Position numbers and translations under genes: made by a program. Below are positions 34,183 through 43,950 of a DNA stretch of 64,000 nucleotides, piece after piece; the first letter of the stretch is position 1, and each line of letters starts with the position of its first letter. The notes under the pieces are model-generated. The model searched no databases. It worked only from the letters and a program-made list of their open reading frames with translations, and was not told the DNA's origin. The DNA is from Pseudomonadota bacterium (GTDB lineage Bacteria; Pseudomonadota; Gammaproteobacteria; Steroidobacterales; JBCBZW01), in NCBI GenBank assembly GCA_039193195.1, contig JBCCWS010000008.1, forward strand, positions 62,001-126,000, written 5' to 3'.

Positions 34183-36927
34183 ATGAGCAACGCCCCCCGG
34201 TCCCGTTGGCTGGCCCGCCTCGCAGCCCTTGCGCTCGCCCTGACCGTCACCAGCAACGTCAGCGCCGCCGACATCGACATCCCCTACGAGAAGTTTGTGC
34301 TCGACAACGGCCTGCGGGTCATCGTGCACGAGGATCGGAAGGCCCCGATTGTGGCCGTGAGCATCTGGTACCACGTGGGTAGCAAGGATGAACCCGAGGG
34401 CAAGAGCGGCTTCGCCCATCTGTTCGAACACCTCATGTTCAACGGCTCGGAGAACTACGACGACGAGTTCTTCCGCCCCCTCGAGGACGTCGGCGCAACG
34501 CAACTAAACGGCACCACCTACTTCGACCGCACGAACTACTTCGAGACGGTACCTACGCCGGCCCTGGAGCTCGCCCTGTTCCTCGAATCGGACCGCATGG
34601 GCCACCTGCTCGGCGCGATCTCCCAGGATAAGCTCGACGAGCAGCGCGATGTGGTGAAAAACGAGAAACGCCAGGGCGACAACCAACCTTACGGACTAGT
34701 TAACTACAAGATGCTGGAGGGAATCTTCCCGGAAGGCCATCCCTACCGCTGGTCGCCAATCGGCTCTATGGAGGACCTCAACAACGCCTCTGTGGACGAC
34801 GTAAAGGAGTGGTTCTCCACCCGCTACGGCCCAAACAACGCCGTGCTCGTACTCGCGGGCGATGTAGACGCGGCCACTGCGAAGGCCTTGGTCGACAAGT
34901 ACTTCGGGGATATCCCGCCCGGGCCACCCCTGCATCGCCGGCGCGAGTGGGTGCCACGCCTCGACGCCAACGTGTACGAGACCATGCAAGACCGTGTGCC
35001 GCAGACGCGCATCTACCGCTCCTGGCCGGCCCCTGCCACCAACAACCCTCAGGTGCAGCGTCTGGATCTCGCCGCGGCAGCGCTCGGCAGCGGTAAGAAC
35101 TCGCGTCTGTACAAGGCCCTGGTCTACGACAAGCAGCTAGCCACGAGCGTGTCCGCGAGCATGAGCGAGCTGGAGATCGCTGGTAACTTCGATATTGAGG
35201 TCACCCTCAACCCGGACGCTGATCTCGACCAAGCCATCGACATCCTCGATACCACGATTGCCGCGTTTCTAGAATCCGGCCCCACCAACGATGAGATCGA
35301 GCGTGCACGCACGTCGATCGAAGCGGGTGTGGTACGCGGCTTAGAGCAGGTCGGGGGTTTTGGCGGCAAGGCGACCACGCTAGCCCGTGGCGAGCTCTAC
35401 GCGGGCAACCCGGCCGACTACGCCGTTCGCCTGGCGCGCCTGAACCAGGCTACGCCTAAGGAAGTGAAGGCGATCGCAAACGACTGGCTGACCCGTGGGT
35501 ACTACCAGCTGGTCGTGAGCCCCTATGGTGAGCCCAGCGCCGCTAGCGCCGGCGTCGATCGCTCCAGCCTGCCTGAGCTGACGGGTGAGGCCAACTTGAG
35601 CTTCCCGACCATAGAGCGCGCCACACTATCGAACGGCATCGAAGTGGCCCTCGCCAAGCGATCCACCGTGCCCGTGGTGAACGTTGCGATTCAGTTCGAT
35701 GCTGGCTACGCCGCCGACGTCGGCCAAAAGCTCGGCACCTCGAGCTTCGCTCTCGCCATGCTCGATGAGGGCACGGCAGACCGCACGGCGCTCGAGATCA
35801 GCGCCACGGCGGAGCGCCTCGGCGCCAGCATCAGCGCGGGCTCCAACCTCGATGTCTCCACCGCCAGCCTGTCCGCGCTCGTTGAGAAGCTGGACCCGTC
35901 GCTGGAGCTGTTCGCGGACGTCGTGCGCGAGCCGCTCTTCGCCGAGGCAGAAATCGAGCGCCTGCGGCGGCGCTGGCTGGCCACGATCGGCCAGGAGAAG
36001 GTACAGCCCGTGGGCCTCGCCCTGCGCGCCCTACCGCCCCTGCTCTACGGCGAGGGCCATGCCTACGCCATTCCCTTCACTGGCTCTGGAACGGAAGCCT
36101 CCATCACCTCGCTCACGCGCGAGGACTTGCAGGAGTTTCACCGCCGGTGGATTCGTCCCTCGAACGCGACGATCTACGTGGCGGGCGATACGGATCTGGA
36201 CAGCATCGTGCCGATGCTGGAGAAGCACTTCGGCAAGTGGAAGGACACGATCGACAGCCCGCCGGAGAAGGTGGTGGCCGAGGTGCCCGACCAGGAAGGC
36301 TCGCGCGTGTTCCTGATCAATCGCCCGGCGGCCCCTCAGACGCTGATCCTGGCAGGCCATCTCGCGCCGCCTAAGGGTGACCCCGCAAACATGGCGATCG
36401 AGACCATGAACGACGCCCTAGGTGGTCAGTTTACCGCGCGAATTAACATGAACCTACGCGAGGACAAGGGCTGGGCCTACGGCGCTTACAGCATTCTCTA
36501 CGACGCCCGCGGCCAGCGCCCCTGGTTGCTCTATGCGCCCGTGCAGAGTGATCGCACGGGCGATGCCATCGCCGAGATGCAGCGCGAGGTGGCGCAGTAC
36601 ACCGGCGAACGCCCCGCCACCGACGACGAGGTGGCCCGCGTGGTGAACAACGCCGTTCGGTCTCTGCCCGGACAGTTCGAGACCGCAGGGGCCGTGCTCG
36701 GCGCCATGCTCTCCAACGCCCGCTACGGCCGCCCGGACGAGTACGTGCGCACGCTGGTGCCCCGCTACAAGGCGCTGGAGACCGAGGCCGTGAATGAGCA
36801 GGCCCAGCGAGTGCTTGCGGACAAGCCCATCACATGGGTGATCGTGGGCGACCTAAGCGCCATTCGCGAGCAAGTCGAAGCACTGGAACTTGGGCCCATC
36901 GAAGTGCTGGAGGTTGCCGACCTCTAG
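34183..36927 (+). CDS. exported M16-family zinc peptidase (fused two-unit form)
   Basis: A 914-residue protein with two M16 units. ATG 34183 has GGAG eight bases upstream and begins a signal peptide (WLARLAALALALTVTSNVSA). The first unit carries the inverted zinc motif H79-x2-E82-H83 (HLFEHLMFNG) and the downstream acidic helix DEQRDVVKNEKRQ. The second unit (from about residue 470) lacks that motif and is the inactive half that closes the chamber. Such enzymes degrade peptides in the periplasm. A strong hairpin follows the stop. Confidence 0.93.
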   Translation: MSNAPRSRWLARLAALALALTVTSNVSAADIDIPYEKFVLDNGLRVIVHEDRKAPIVAVSIWYHVGSKDEPEGKSGFAHLFEHLMFNGSENYDDEFFRPLEDVGATQLNGTTYFDRTNYFETVPTPALELALFLESDRMGHLLGAISQDKLDEQRDVVKNEKRQGDNQPYGLVNYKMLEGIFPEGHPYRWSPIGSMEDLNNASVDDVKEWFSTRYGPNNAVLVLAGDVDAATAKALVDKYFGDIPPGPPLHRRREWVPRLDANVYETMQDRVPQTRIYRSWPAPATNNPQVQRLDLAAAALGSGKNSRLYKALVYDKQLATSVSASMSELEIAGNFDIEVTLNPDADLDQAIDILDTTIAAFLESGPTNDEIERARTSIEAGVVRGLEQVGGFGGKATTLARGELYAGNPADYAVRLARLNQATPKEVKAIANDWLTRGYYQLVVSPYGEPSAASAGVDRSSLPELTGEANLSFPTIERATLSNGIEVALAKRSTVPVVNVAIQFDAGYAADVGQKLGTSSFALAMLDEGTADRTALEISATAERLGASISAGSNLDVSTASLSALVEKLDPSLELFADVVREPLFAEAEIERLRRRWLATIGQEKVQPVGLALRALPPLLYGEGHAYAIPFTGSGTEASITSLTREDLQEFHRRWIRPSNATIYVAGDTDLDSIVPMLEKHFGKWKDTIDSPPEKVVAEVPDQEGSRVFLINRPAAPQTLILAGHLAPPKGDPANMAIETMNDALGGQFTARINMNLREDKGWAYGAYSILYDARGQRPWLLYAPVQSDRTGDAIAEMQREVAQYTGERPATDDEVARVVNNAVRSLPGQFETAGAVLGAMLSNARYGRPDEYVRTLVPRYKALETEAVNEQAQRVLADKPITWVIVGDLSAIREQVEALELGPIEVLEVADL

Positions 36928-36945
36928 CCCCGTGGCTCGCGGCTG

Positions 36946-36977
36946 GGACGGTGGCTGCACCTTTGCAGCCACCGTCC
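36946..36977 (+). terminator. hairpin terminator after the M16 gene
   Basis: A perfect 14-bp stem (36946-36959 with 36964-36977) with a CCTT loop begins 18 bases after the M16 stop, between convergent genes. There is no long T-run on either side; it could serve both strands. Confidence 0.7.
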
Positions 36978-37101
36978 TAGGAGTTCATCGTCCTGGCTTC
37001 CGGACACGAGAAGCCAAGGGGTCCGGTGGTCGCTGAGCGCCCGGGTCGAGACCGCCTGGAGTGCGATCGCGACCCCACCAGAGGCAACTGCCTAACTTCC
37101 C

Positions 37102-39066
37102 CTAATCGATCCCCAGATGCTGCTCCAGGAACTGCGCCACTCGCGTGTAAGCGGTCACCCGGTTGCCCAGGCGCGATATGCTGTGACCCTCGTCCGCGAA
37201 ACGTAGGTATTGCGCCTGCCCCAGGTTGTCGCGGATAGCCTGCACGAAGCGGTCGGACTCGCTCACCGGGTCCCGTGGATCGTTCGCCCCATGAATCACG
37301 AGCACCGGCGCCTTGAGGCGATCGACGTTATTGATAGGCGAGATACTGCGGAAGAACTCGCGATCATCGGGATCGTTGATATCGCCGTACTCGATGCGAT
37401 CACTCGCCTTCAGGGCGGGCGATGCCTGCTCCAACGCCCGCACCCAATCGGACACGCCAACGAAGGACACACCCGCCGCGAAGAGATCGGGGTATTCGCC
37501 GAGGCCGGCGTTGGTGAGGTACCCGCCGTAGGAGCCGCCCATCAGGGCGACGCGGTCCGCATTCACACGACCGTCTTCGCGCAGGAACCCGACCGCGTCG
37601 GCCATGTCGCGCACGGCATTCGGCCGCTGGCGCTGATTGTCCAGGCGGGCGAAGCGCTTGCCGAATCCGGTTGAGCCGCGGAAATTCAAATCGAACACGG
37701 CCACGCCGCGGGCGACAAGGTACTGGGTGACCGCACGAAAGCTCGGACGCGCCTGCCCGGTTGGGCCGCCGTGCACCATCATCACCACCGGCGGCTTCGG
37801 ACCTTCGTCAGAAATATCGTTAGGCAGGTAGAGTAGACCGTTCAGGCGCACACCGTCGCGCGCCTCGAAGTAAAGCGATTGGGGCTCCACCATCACCGAT
37901 CGATCGAGGCCTGCGGTCGTGGCGGGTACGACCGCGTAAGTCTCGTTGGCAGCTAGGTCCCATACCCAGAGATCGCCCGGCGTGCGCGGGCCAGTCACCT
38001 GCACCATCAAGCGCGGCGCGTGATCGGCGCCGCTCAGGTCGTAAACACCGCGTGGCAGCACTTGCGGGGCGGACAGGGTGCGCCCCGTGCGCAGATCGCG
38101 CACCTGAAGGCGGCTGTAACCCCCGTCGTTGACGCACCACGCGACGTAGCGCCCGTCGGCGAACACAGCCAACTTCTCGACGTCCGCATCCGGCGCTTCC
38201 AGCACGCGTAGCTGCTCTGTCGCCATGGCGAAGTAGGCGAGCGCCGAATACTCGCGATCCTGATTGGTCAGCAGGTAGAAACCGCTCCCGTCCCCATCCC
38301 AGACGAACGCGCTGTACTCGGCAGCGATCTGCGGCTTGAACAGGGGCGCGATCTCGCCGCTTTGCGCATTTAAGAGGTACACGTCCACGGCGTCCTCGCC
38401 GCGCGTCTCCGTGACGATGACCGCCTCCCCATTCGGCTGCCAGGCGTTCGCGAAGAAGCCGAAGTTGCCTTCGTACACCTGGCGATCTTCATCGCTCAAG
38501 AGGCTGGCCACGTGGATATCGAAGTCGACCCCGTTGCGCGCAGTGGTGGCGTAGGTGAAGTGCTCGTCGTCGCTTGCGAAGCTGCCGAACACGACGAAGG
38601 CCTCCGAGGCGGGCAGCACCTGCGTCTCGCGCAAACCGTCCGCACTGATACGCGTGTAACCCTGGCGCTCGTTACCGTCGCGGTCGGCGCCGTAGACGAT
38701 GGCGGACCCGTCGGGCACCCAGCGGAAGCTGCGCACGCCGCGACCGAAGGTGAGCTGCACCGGAAAGCCCCCATCCACCGGTATCGTCCACAGCTGGGGC
38801 TCGCCGGTGACGCCGGTCACGTAGGCCAGCTGACGCCCATCCGGTGACAAGGCGCCGCGCGCACCGCGGGCCATCAGGTAGCGCACGATGTCCGGGCGGC
38901 CGCCAGCGAGGGCGGGAGTCTCACTGGAGGCGCTGGGCACGTCCTCAGGCCACGGCCAATCGCTTTGGGCCTGCACACGGGTGGGCTGGACCACGCCCAG
39001 CAGCACCATCACTGCGAGGAGAGTGGCGGCCCCTTCCCCCTTTATCGTCGCGCCATCGATCGTCAT
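37102..39066 (-). CDS. exported S9-family prolyl-oligopeptidase-like peptidase
   Basis: A 654-residue protein with a signal peptide (about residues 1-34). The N-terminal two thirds form a beta-propeller (LSPDGRQLAYVTGV and similar blades). The C-terminal alpha/beta hydrolase carries the nucleophile S512 in MGGSYGGYLTNAG, a likely acid D596 in HGANDPRDPV, and H628 in DEGHSI. S9 enzymes cleave short peptides, often after proline or as acyl-aminoacyl or dipeptidyl peptidases. It is convergent with the M16 gene and divergent from the S8 gene. Confidence 0.93.
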   Translation of the reverse strand: MTIDGATIKGEGAATLLAVMVLLGVVQPTRVQAQSDWPWPEDVPSASSETPALAGGRPDIVRYLMARGARGALSPDGRQLAYVTGVTGEPQLWTIPVDGGFPVQLTFGRGVRSFRWVPDGSAIVYGADRDGNERQGYTRISADGLRETQVLPASEAFVVFGSFASDDEHFTYATTARNGVDFDIHVASLLSDEDRQVYEGNFGFFANAWQPNGEAVIVTETRGEDAVDVYLLNAQSGEIAPLFKPQIAAEYSAFVWDGDGSGFYLLTNQDREYSALAYFAMATEQLRVLEAPDADVEKLAVFADGRYVAWCVNDGGYSRLQVRDLRTGRTLSAPQVLPRGVYDLSGADHAPRLMVQVTGPRTPGDLWVWDLAANETYAVVPATTAGLDRSVMVEPQSLYFEARDGVRLNGLLYLPNDISDEGPKPPVVMMVHGGPTGQARPSFRAVTQYLVARGVAVFDLNFRGSTGFGKRFARLDNQRQRPNAVRDMADAVGFLREDGRVNADRVALMGGSYGGYLTNAGLGEYPDLFAAGVSFVGVSDWVRALEQASPALKASDRIEYGDINDPDDREFFRSISPINNVDRLKAPVLVIHGANDPRDPVSESDRFVQAIRDNLGQAQYLRFADEGHSISRLGNRVTAYTRVAQFLEQHLGID

Positions 39067-39354
39067 CCGAATCCTCCCTGAACGGGTCTACGGTCAGCTG
39101 ACGATAGAAGAGTCCGCGCCATGATGCACTGCAGATACCGCGTGGCGACCTGAAACCATGCCGCGACCCGGGAGCCAGCGCCCGATTTGTGGGCCACATT
39201 CGACGGCAGACATATCGCTCCAAGGTTACGACATAAGATTCCCTTGTCGCTCCGCCCGCATGCTGTATTTTTCTGGGTCGCACGGCCGGGGTCCGCGCCG
39301 CCTGCGCGCCCCGGATCGCACGCATTACGGACATAACCTCACAGGATGGACACC

Positions 39355-42300
39355 ATGCCGAAGAAGAGTCAGGGGACTGGGCTGAGAGCGCTTGCGCGCA
39401 TCGGCCTCACGGCGAGCGTTACCGCCCTCGCCGCGTCGGCCAACGCCGGCGACATCACCACTCGTCCCAGCCACAAGGGCCTGGAGGGTGCACGCCTCGC
39501 CACGCCCGTGCTGCGGGCCGCACCTGCCGCGCCGACCGCGCGTGCCGACTACCTCGTACGCCTGCGTGCCGCGCCAGTCGCCCGCGGGGGCGTGCGCGCG
39601 AACATCGACGCGCAGCACGCGAGCTTCCGCCGCGATCGCCTGGCCAAGCTGCGCGGTCGGGTGATCAGCGAGCTGTACTTAGCCACCAACGGCTTCCTGG
39701 TCAGCATGACCGAAGCCGAAGCGAAGACGCTGCGTGATGACCGGCGAGTCCTCAGCGTGCGTCGCACAGGCATCTACACCAACCAGCTCGAAGACACGGT
39801 GCCCTACATCGGCGCCTCGGCCGTGCAAGAGCTCGGCTTCGACGGTGAGGGCGTGACGGTGGCCGTGTTCGATAGCGGCGTCGACTACACCCACGCCGAC
39901 CTCGGTGGCGAGGGTACCTTGGAAGCCTATGAGGCGGCTTACGGCACCGATACGGCCGATCCGCGTAACACCTCCCGCGACGGTCTGTTCCCCACCGATC
40001 GGGTGATCGAAGGTTTCGATTTCGTGGGCGAAGTGTGGCCCAATGGCGACCTGATCCCCGACGACGATCCCATCGACTTCGAAGGTCACGGCAGTAACGT
40101 CGCCGACATCATAGGCGGCAACCTCGGCGTGGCACCGGCAGTCGATATCTACGCAGTGAAGGTCTGCTCCGCCGTATCCTCGTCCTGCAGCGGCACCGCG
40201 CTGATCCAAGGCATGGAGTACGCCCTCGATCCCAACGGCGACGGCAGCATGGATGACCGCGTGGACATCATCAACATGTCCCTCGGCGCCAACTACGGCC
40301 AGCCCTTCGACGACGATCTCTCCGCCGCCGTCGACAACGCCACGGCCATGGGCATCCTGACCGTCGCCTCCGCCGGCAACAGCGCCGACAACCCCTACAT
40401 CACGGGCACGCCCGCCGCCGCGGCCACGGCCCTGTCCGTAGCCCAGACGCAGGTTCCGTCTGCAGGTTTCCAGCTGGCGGAGATCGCCGACTTCGGCAAC
40501 GTCGACGCGGCCTTCCAGACCTGGTCCGCGGAGCTCACGGAAGTGATCTCCGGCGTCGTCCAATATGGCGACGGCGAGGGCGGTGCCCTCGACGGCTGCA
40601 GCCTCGACCCGGACAACCCCACCGAGTCCAACCCCTTCCCGCCGGGTTCCCTCGACGGCCAGATCGTGATGGTCGACCGCGGTGTCTGCTTCTTCTCCGA
40701 GAAGATCTTCAACATCGAGCAGGCCGGTGGCATCCTCGGCATCATCGCCCAGAACGTGCCGGACGCGCCCTTCCCGGGCGGCTTCGGTGGCAACACGCCA
40801 GAGCCAGAAATCCCCGGCTTCATGATCGGCCAGACCTCGGGCGATCCTCTGCGCGGTAGCGACACGGAGGTCACCTTCGATCCAGCCAACACCCGTTCCC
40901 TGGTCGGTAGCGTGGTGGCCTCGTCCTCCCGCGGGCCCTCGGGCTTCGACAACCGCATCAAGCCGGAAATCGGCGCACCGGGTGCCAACGTGTCCGTTGC
41001 CGCAGGCACGGGCATCGATCGTCGCGTATTCGGCGGCACCTCCGGCGCCGCGCCGATGGTGGCGGGCTCCGCCGCCCTGCTAAAGCAAGCTAACCCCGAT
41101 GCTAGCCCGCTCGAGCTGAAGCAAGCGCTGATCAACGGTGCGGAAACCGACATCCAAAATGACGACACCTTCTCCCTGCTCGCACCGATCTCGCGCATCG
41201 GCGGCGGTGAGGTCCGTGTCGACAGCTCCTTCGCCCTGCCCGCGATCGCCTACAATGCTGACGACGAGGCCGGCGGTGGTCTCAGCTTCGGTGTCGTGCG
41301 CGCCGGCCGCACCACGGCCACGCGCGTGCGCAATCTGGCGGTGAAGAACGTCTCCGACGAGCCCCTGAGCTACACGATCACGCCCACCTTCCGCTACGAG
41401 GAGGACGCCGCCTCAGGCGCCGCCGCCGTCGAGGTGGCCGAGACGATCACCGTGGCCCCTGGCAGCACGGCAACGGTGCCGGTGACCCTGAGCATCACCC
41501 CGGCCAACCTGCCGGACAACGCCATGGACTCCGGCATCGCGGGCAACAACCCCGGCCCGCTGACCACACAGGAGATCGACGGCTACCTCGTGCTCACGGC
41601 CGAGGACCACGAGCTGACCGTGCCCTGGCACGTGCTGCCGCTGAAGGTATCGCACACCATACCCGACAGCTTCGAGTTCACCACCGGCAACGACGGCGCT
41701 ACCGTGGGCCTGACCAACTTCGCCTTCGGCACCGCGCAGATCGACTCGTTCTCCCTCCTGGGCACGAGCGACGACCTGCCGGAAGGTGATGCCGGTGCGC
41801 AAAGCCCGGTACCTGACCTGCGTGCCGCGGGCGTGGCCACCTTCGAGTCCACCTGCGCGGCGGGCTTCACGTGGGCCTTCGGGGTGAACGCCTGGGAGAC
41901 CTCCACGCACCTCTTCCCGGTGCGCTACCAGGTGGTGCTGGATACGGATCGTGACGGCACCGACGACTTCGCGATCTTCAACCAAGACCTCGACCCTGCG
42001 GTCTCCAACAGCAACCAGGCCACCTTCGTGGAAGACCTCGCCACGGGCGAACAATCCGCGTTCTTCTTCACCGTGCACTCGATGAACAGCGGCAACGTGC
42101 AGCTGCTCATCTGCGGTGAGCAGGTGGGTCTTACGGCGGAGGATATCGGTGTGACGCCGGTGAACGCGCGCTTCGAAGCGATCGACTTCTACTTTGGCAC
42201 GGGCGTCACCGACACCATCGATGGCATCACCATCACGCCGGCCGGTGAGCAGTACGTCGGCGCCGCCGAGGATATCCCCGGCCGCACGCAAGGGCTGGTG

Positions 42301-42435
42301 GAGATCAGCGACTTCGGCAAGCTGCCGGAGAACTCTCAGGAAATCGGCATCATGCTGATGACCGACGGGGTGCGGGCACTGCCGGGGGCGGCCTCGCGTC
42401 GCACGGCGGCCGTGCTACTGGAAGCGGCTGAGTAA
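39355..42435 (+). CDS. exported S8 subtilisin-like protease with PA domain
   Basis: A 1026-residue secreted subtilase. I prefer ATG 39355, with AGGA eight bases upstream, over ATG 39346. A signal peptide is followed by an inhibitor-like propeptide (about 65-145). The triad is D173 (VFDSGVDYTHADL), H245 (EGHGSNVADI) and S563 (GGTSGAAPMVAG). A PA domain is inserted at about 397-507 (DGQIVMVDRGVCFFSEK). The C-terminal 450 residues are beta-sandwich-like, with no sorting motif that I recognise. It probably degrades extracellular proteins. Confidence 0.94.
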   Translation: MPKKSQGTGLRALARIGLTASVTALAASANAGDITTRPSHKGLEGARLATPVLRAAPAAPTARADYLVRLRAAPVARGGVRANIDAQHASFRRDRLAKLRGRVISELYLATNGFLVSMTEAEAKTLRDDRRVLSVRRTGIYTNQLEDTVPYIGASAVQELGFDGEGVTVAVFDSGVDYTHADLGGEGTLEAYEAAYGTDTADPRNTSRDGLFPTDRVIEGFDFVGEVWPNGDLIPDDDPIDFEGHGSNVADIIGGNLGVAPAVDIYAVKVCSAVSSSCSGTALIQGMEYALDPNGDGSMDDRVDIINMSLGANYGQPFDDDLSAAVDNATAMGILTVASAGNSADNPYITGTPAAAATALSVAQTQVPSAGFQLAEIADFGNVDAAFQTWSAELTEVISGVVQYGDGEGGALDGCSLDPDNPTESNPFPPGSLDGQIVMVDRGVCFFSEKIFNIEQAGGILGIIAQNVPDAPFPGGFGGNTPEPEIPGFMIGQTSGDPLRGSDTEVTFDPANTRSLVGSVVASSSRGPSGFDNRIKPEIGAPGANVSVAAGTGIDRRVFGGTSGAAPMVAGSAALLKQANPDASPLELKQALINGAETDIQNDDTFSLLAPISRIGGGEVRVDSSFALPAIAYNADDEAGGGLSFGVVRAGRTTATRVRNLAVKNVSDEPLSYTITPTFRYEEDAASGAAAVEVAETITVAPGSTATVPVTLSITPANLPDNAMDSGIAGNNPGPLTTQEIDGYLVLTAEDHELTVPWHVLPLKVSHTIPDSFEFTTGNDGATVGLTNFAFGTAQIDSFSLLGTSDDLPEGDAGAQSPVPDLRAAGVATFESTCAAGFTWAFGVNAWETSTHLFPVRYQVVLDTDRDGTDDFAIFNQDLDPAVSNSNQATFVEDLATGEQSAFFFTVHSMNSGNVQLLICGEQVGLTAEDIGVTPVNARFEAIDFYFGTGVTDTIDGITITPAGEQYVGAAEDIPGRTQGLVEISDFGKLPENSQEIGIMLMTDGVRALPGAASRRTAAVLLEAAE

Positions 42436-42482
42436 GCGCTGTCGACAGGCTGGCGTTGGAGGCACTCCGACGCCGGTTGCGA

Positions 42483-42516
42483 AAAAGGGGCGGTTCGCTT
42501 TCGATCCGCCCCTTTT
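42483..42516. terminator. bidirectional intrinsic terminator
   Basis: A perfect 11-bp stem, AAAAGGGGCGG (42483-42493) with CCGCCCCTTTT (42506-42516), and a partly paired loop. It ends in a T-run on the plus strand and has an A-run on the left that acts as a T-run for the minus strand. It lies between the convergent S8 and CsgG-like genes and should stop both. Confidence 0.85.
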
Positions 42517-42537
42517 ATTTGGACTAGGCGCCAACCA

Positions 42538-43566
42538 TCAGTGCTTGACGAGCGCCTTCTTGACCCAACCACCGCCCTCGGCCGTCTCCACCTGCAGGTA
42601 GTTGCCCTCAGCGGCTCCCATGTAAACCATCTCCGAACCGCGCGGCAAGGTCGCCACCACAGAGGCACCGTCCGAAGGATTCGCCATCAACTTCACGTTG
42701 CCTATCTTCGGCTGAATTACATCGCCCTCATTGAACACCGCACCGGCGATCGTGACCGTACCGGCCTCTTCCGCTAGCGTACCTACGTTTCGCTGTAGGT
42801 TCGGATCGTTGCGCACCACCTGAACGATCTGATTGAAGTTGTCTGCGTAGCTGGCAGCGAGGATCTTGCCCTGGTCGGTGCTACCGTAGCCACCACCGGC
42901 ACCGCCGATCCCACCTCCACCTAGCAAGGCTCCGAAGTTAAAGTCAGCTTTCTTCGCACTCCCTTCCGCGGCCGCCACCTGCACGCCAGAACGCGCATCC
43001 GTAACGAGCATGCTGGTCTGTGCCTCCTTGAACTGCACGCCGGCGGCCGCTCCACCGAGGATGCGGCTGCGTCGGCCGATGAACCCTCCGATGGCACCGC
43101 CCACGCCACCCGCATTGTCGTCGGAGAATACGACCGCCGGCGTCAGTACGAAGTCCGCGGCGACCATCTGCCCACCGCCGATGTTCGAGCTCTCCCGCAG
43201 CTGCCCTGAGTCCGCCAGGGAACGCTCTTGCATCATGTTGTTCATCGCCATGCCGCGCTCCACCACGATGAAGCAGTTGGACTGCTGAACCATCATCCGG
43301 ATCAAGCCCGAGGGCGATCCCAGCTGATAGCGGGACAGGGCCTGCATCACATAATCCTGTGGCTCTACCACGGCGAGCGCACCCATCGGCTTGTCGCAGC
43401 GCGCGAGATCATCGTTACCGGTGCTGGTCTCGGTGCCAGCAGCACCCTGTACCTCACTGCCACCCTTGCCTTTTTTGGTCTTGAACGGCCCCGCCTCGGC
43501 CATGGTGGCTGCCCCTAGGGCGAGTGCGGCGGTAGTCATCAGGGCGATCAACTTGTCGGCTTTCAT
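42538..43566 (-). CDS. exported CsgG-like protein with C-terminal SH3-like domain
   Basis: A 342-residue exported protein. The signal peptide ends near MAEA. The middle resembles the CsgG/HfaB family: CFIVVERGMAMNNMMQERSLADSG, then ADFVLTPAVVFSD. A Gly-rich loop (GALLGGGGIGGAGGG) is conspicuous. The final 65 residues look like a bacterial SH3 domain (KLMANPSDGASVVATLPRGSEMVYMG, split into strands), a wall-binding module. CsgG homologues form outer-membrane secretion channels or assemble surface structures; without a lipobox cysteine here I keep to 'CsgG-like'. Confidence 0.75.
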   Translation of the reverse strand: MKADKLIALMTTAALALGAATMAEAGPFKTKKGKGGSEVQGAAGTETSTGNDDLARCDKPMGALAVVEPQDYVMQALSRYQLGSPSGLIRMMVQQSNCFIVVERGMAMNNMMQERSLADSGQLRESSNIGGGQMVAADFVLTPAVVFSDDNAGGVGGAIGGFIGRRSRILGGAAAGVQFKEAQTSMLVTDARSGVQVAAAEGSAKKADFNFGALLGGGGIGGAGGGYGSTDQGKILAASYADNFNQIVQVVRNDPNLQRNVGTLAEEAGTVTIAGAVFNEGDVIQPKIGNVKLMANPSDGASVVATLPRGSEMVYMGAAEGNYLQVETAEGGGWVKKALVKH

Positions 43567-43950
43567 CTTGAGCTCTCTCCTATCACTTGGGCGGTGGGGC
43601 GGTCCGGGGGGTTGGCCAGCCTATCGACTGTCTCGCGGGCCCGCGCCAGTCACGACGAGGATCCTACTCCACTGTGCGTAAAGGCGTCTCGAGTTCGCAC
43701 CGCACCATGCTCGTCGCGTGGGCAGTACTCCGGGCCCACCAGGCCGCGAGCGTGCGCCCGCTTAAGAGGCAAAGCCACGGAAGAGCCGTGGGAATCCACA
43801 CGTGCCAATGACCCACCGCCAGCAGCTTGCTGCCGCGTGCCGGAGCTGTGCTGCTGCAAGCCACTAAGTAAGCAGAAGCGATAGGTTGACATCACCCGGT
43901 CAGTGTCGCCAGGAAGCAGCGGCCTGCTGCGGATCGGTCCTCCCTTCGGG
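43567..43950. other. intergenic region upstream of the CsgG-like gene
   Basis: About 380 bases between two minus-strand genes. It holds a short hairpin (CCACGG-x5-CCGTGG near 43775-43791) and a small open frame at 43664-43864, minus strand. From GTG 43864 that frame would encode 66 residues including a hydrophobic, Trp-rich stretch (HVWIPTALPWLCLLSG). I cannot tell whether it is a real small membrane protein or a remnant. Confidence 0.35.

Noticed and set aside
39679-40563. 294-codon open frame on the minus strand, and another at 41413-42291
   Set aside because: Both are antisense to the S8 protease with its full catalytic triad; their Val/Gly/His-rich translations have no recognisable domains.
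43769-43776. GCAAAGCC next to a small hairpin, resembling part of a cyclic-di-GMP-I riboswitch
   Set aside because: The remaining conserved elements and the two-stem layout of that riboswitch are not there, and the match is on the strand opposite to the downstream gene.
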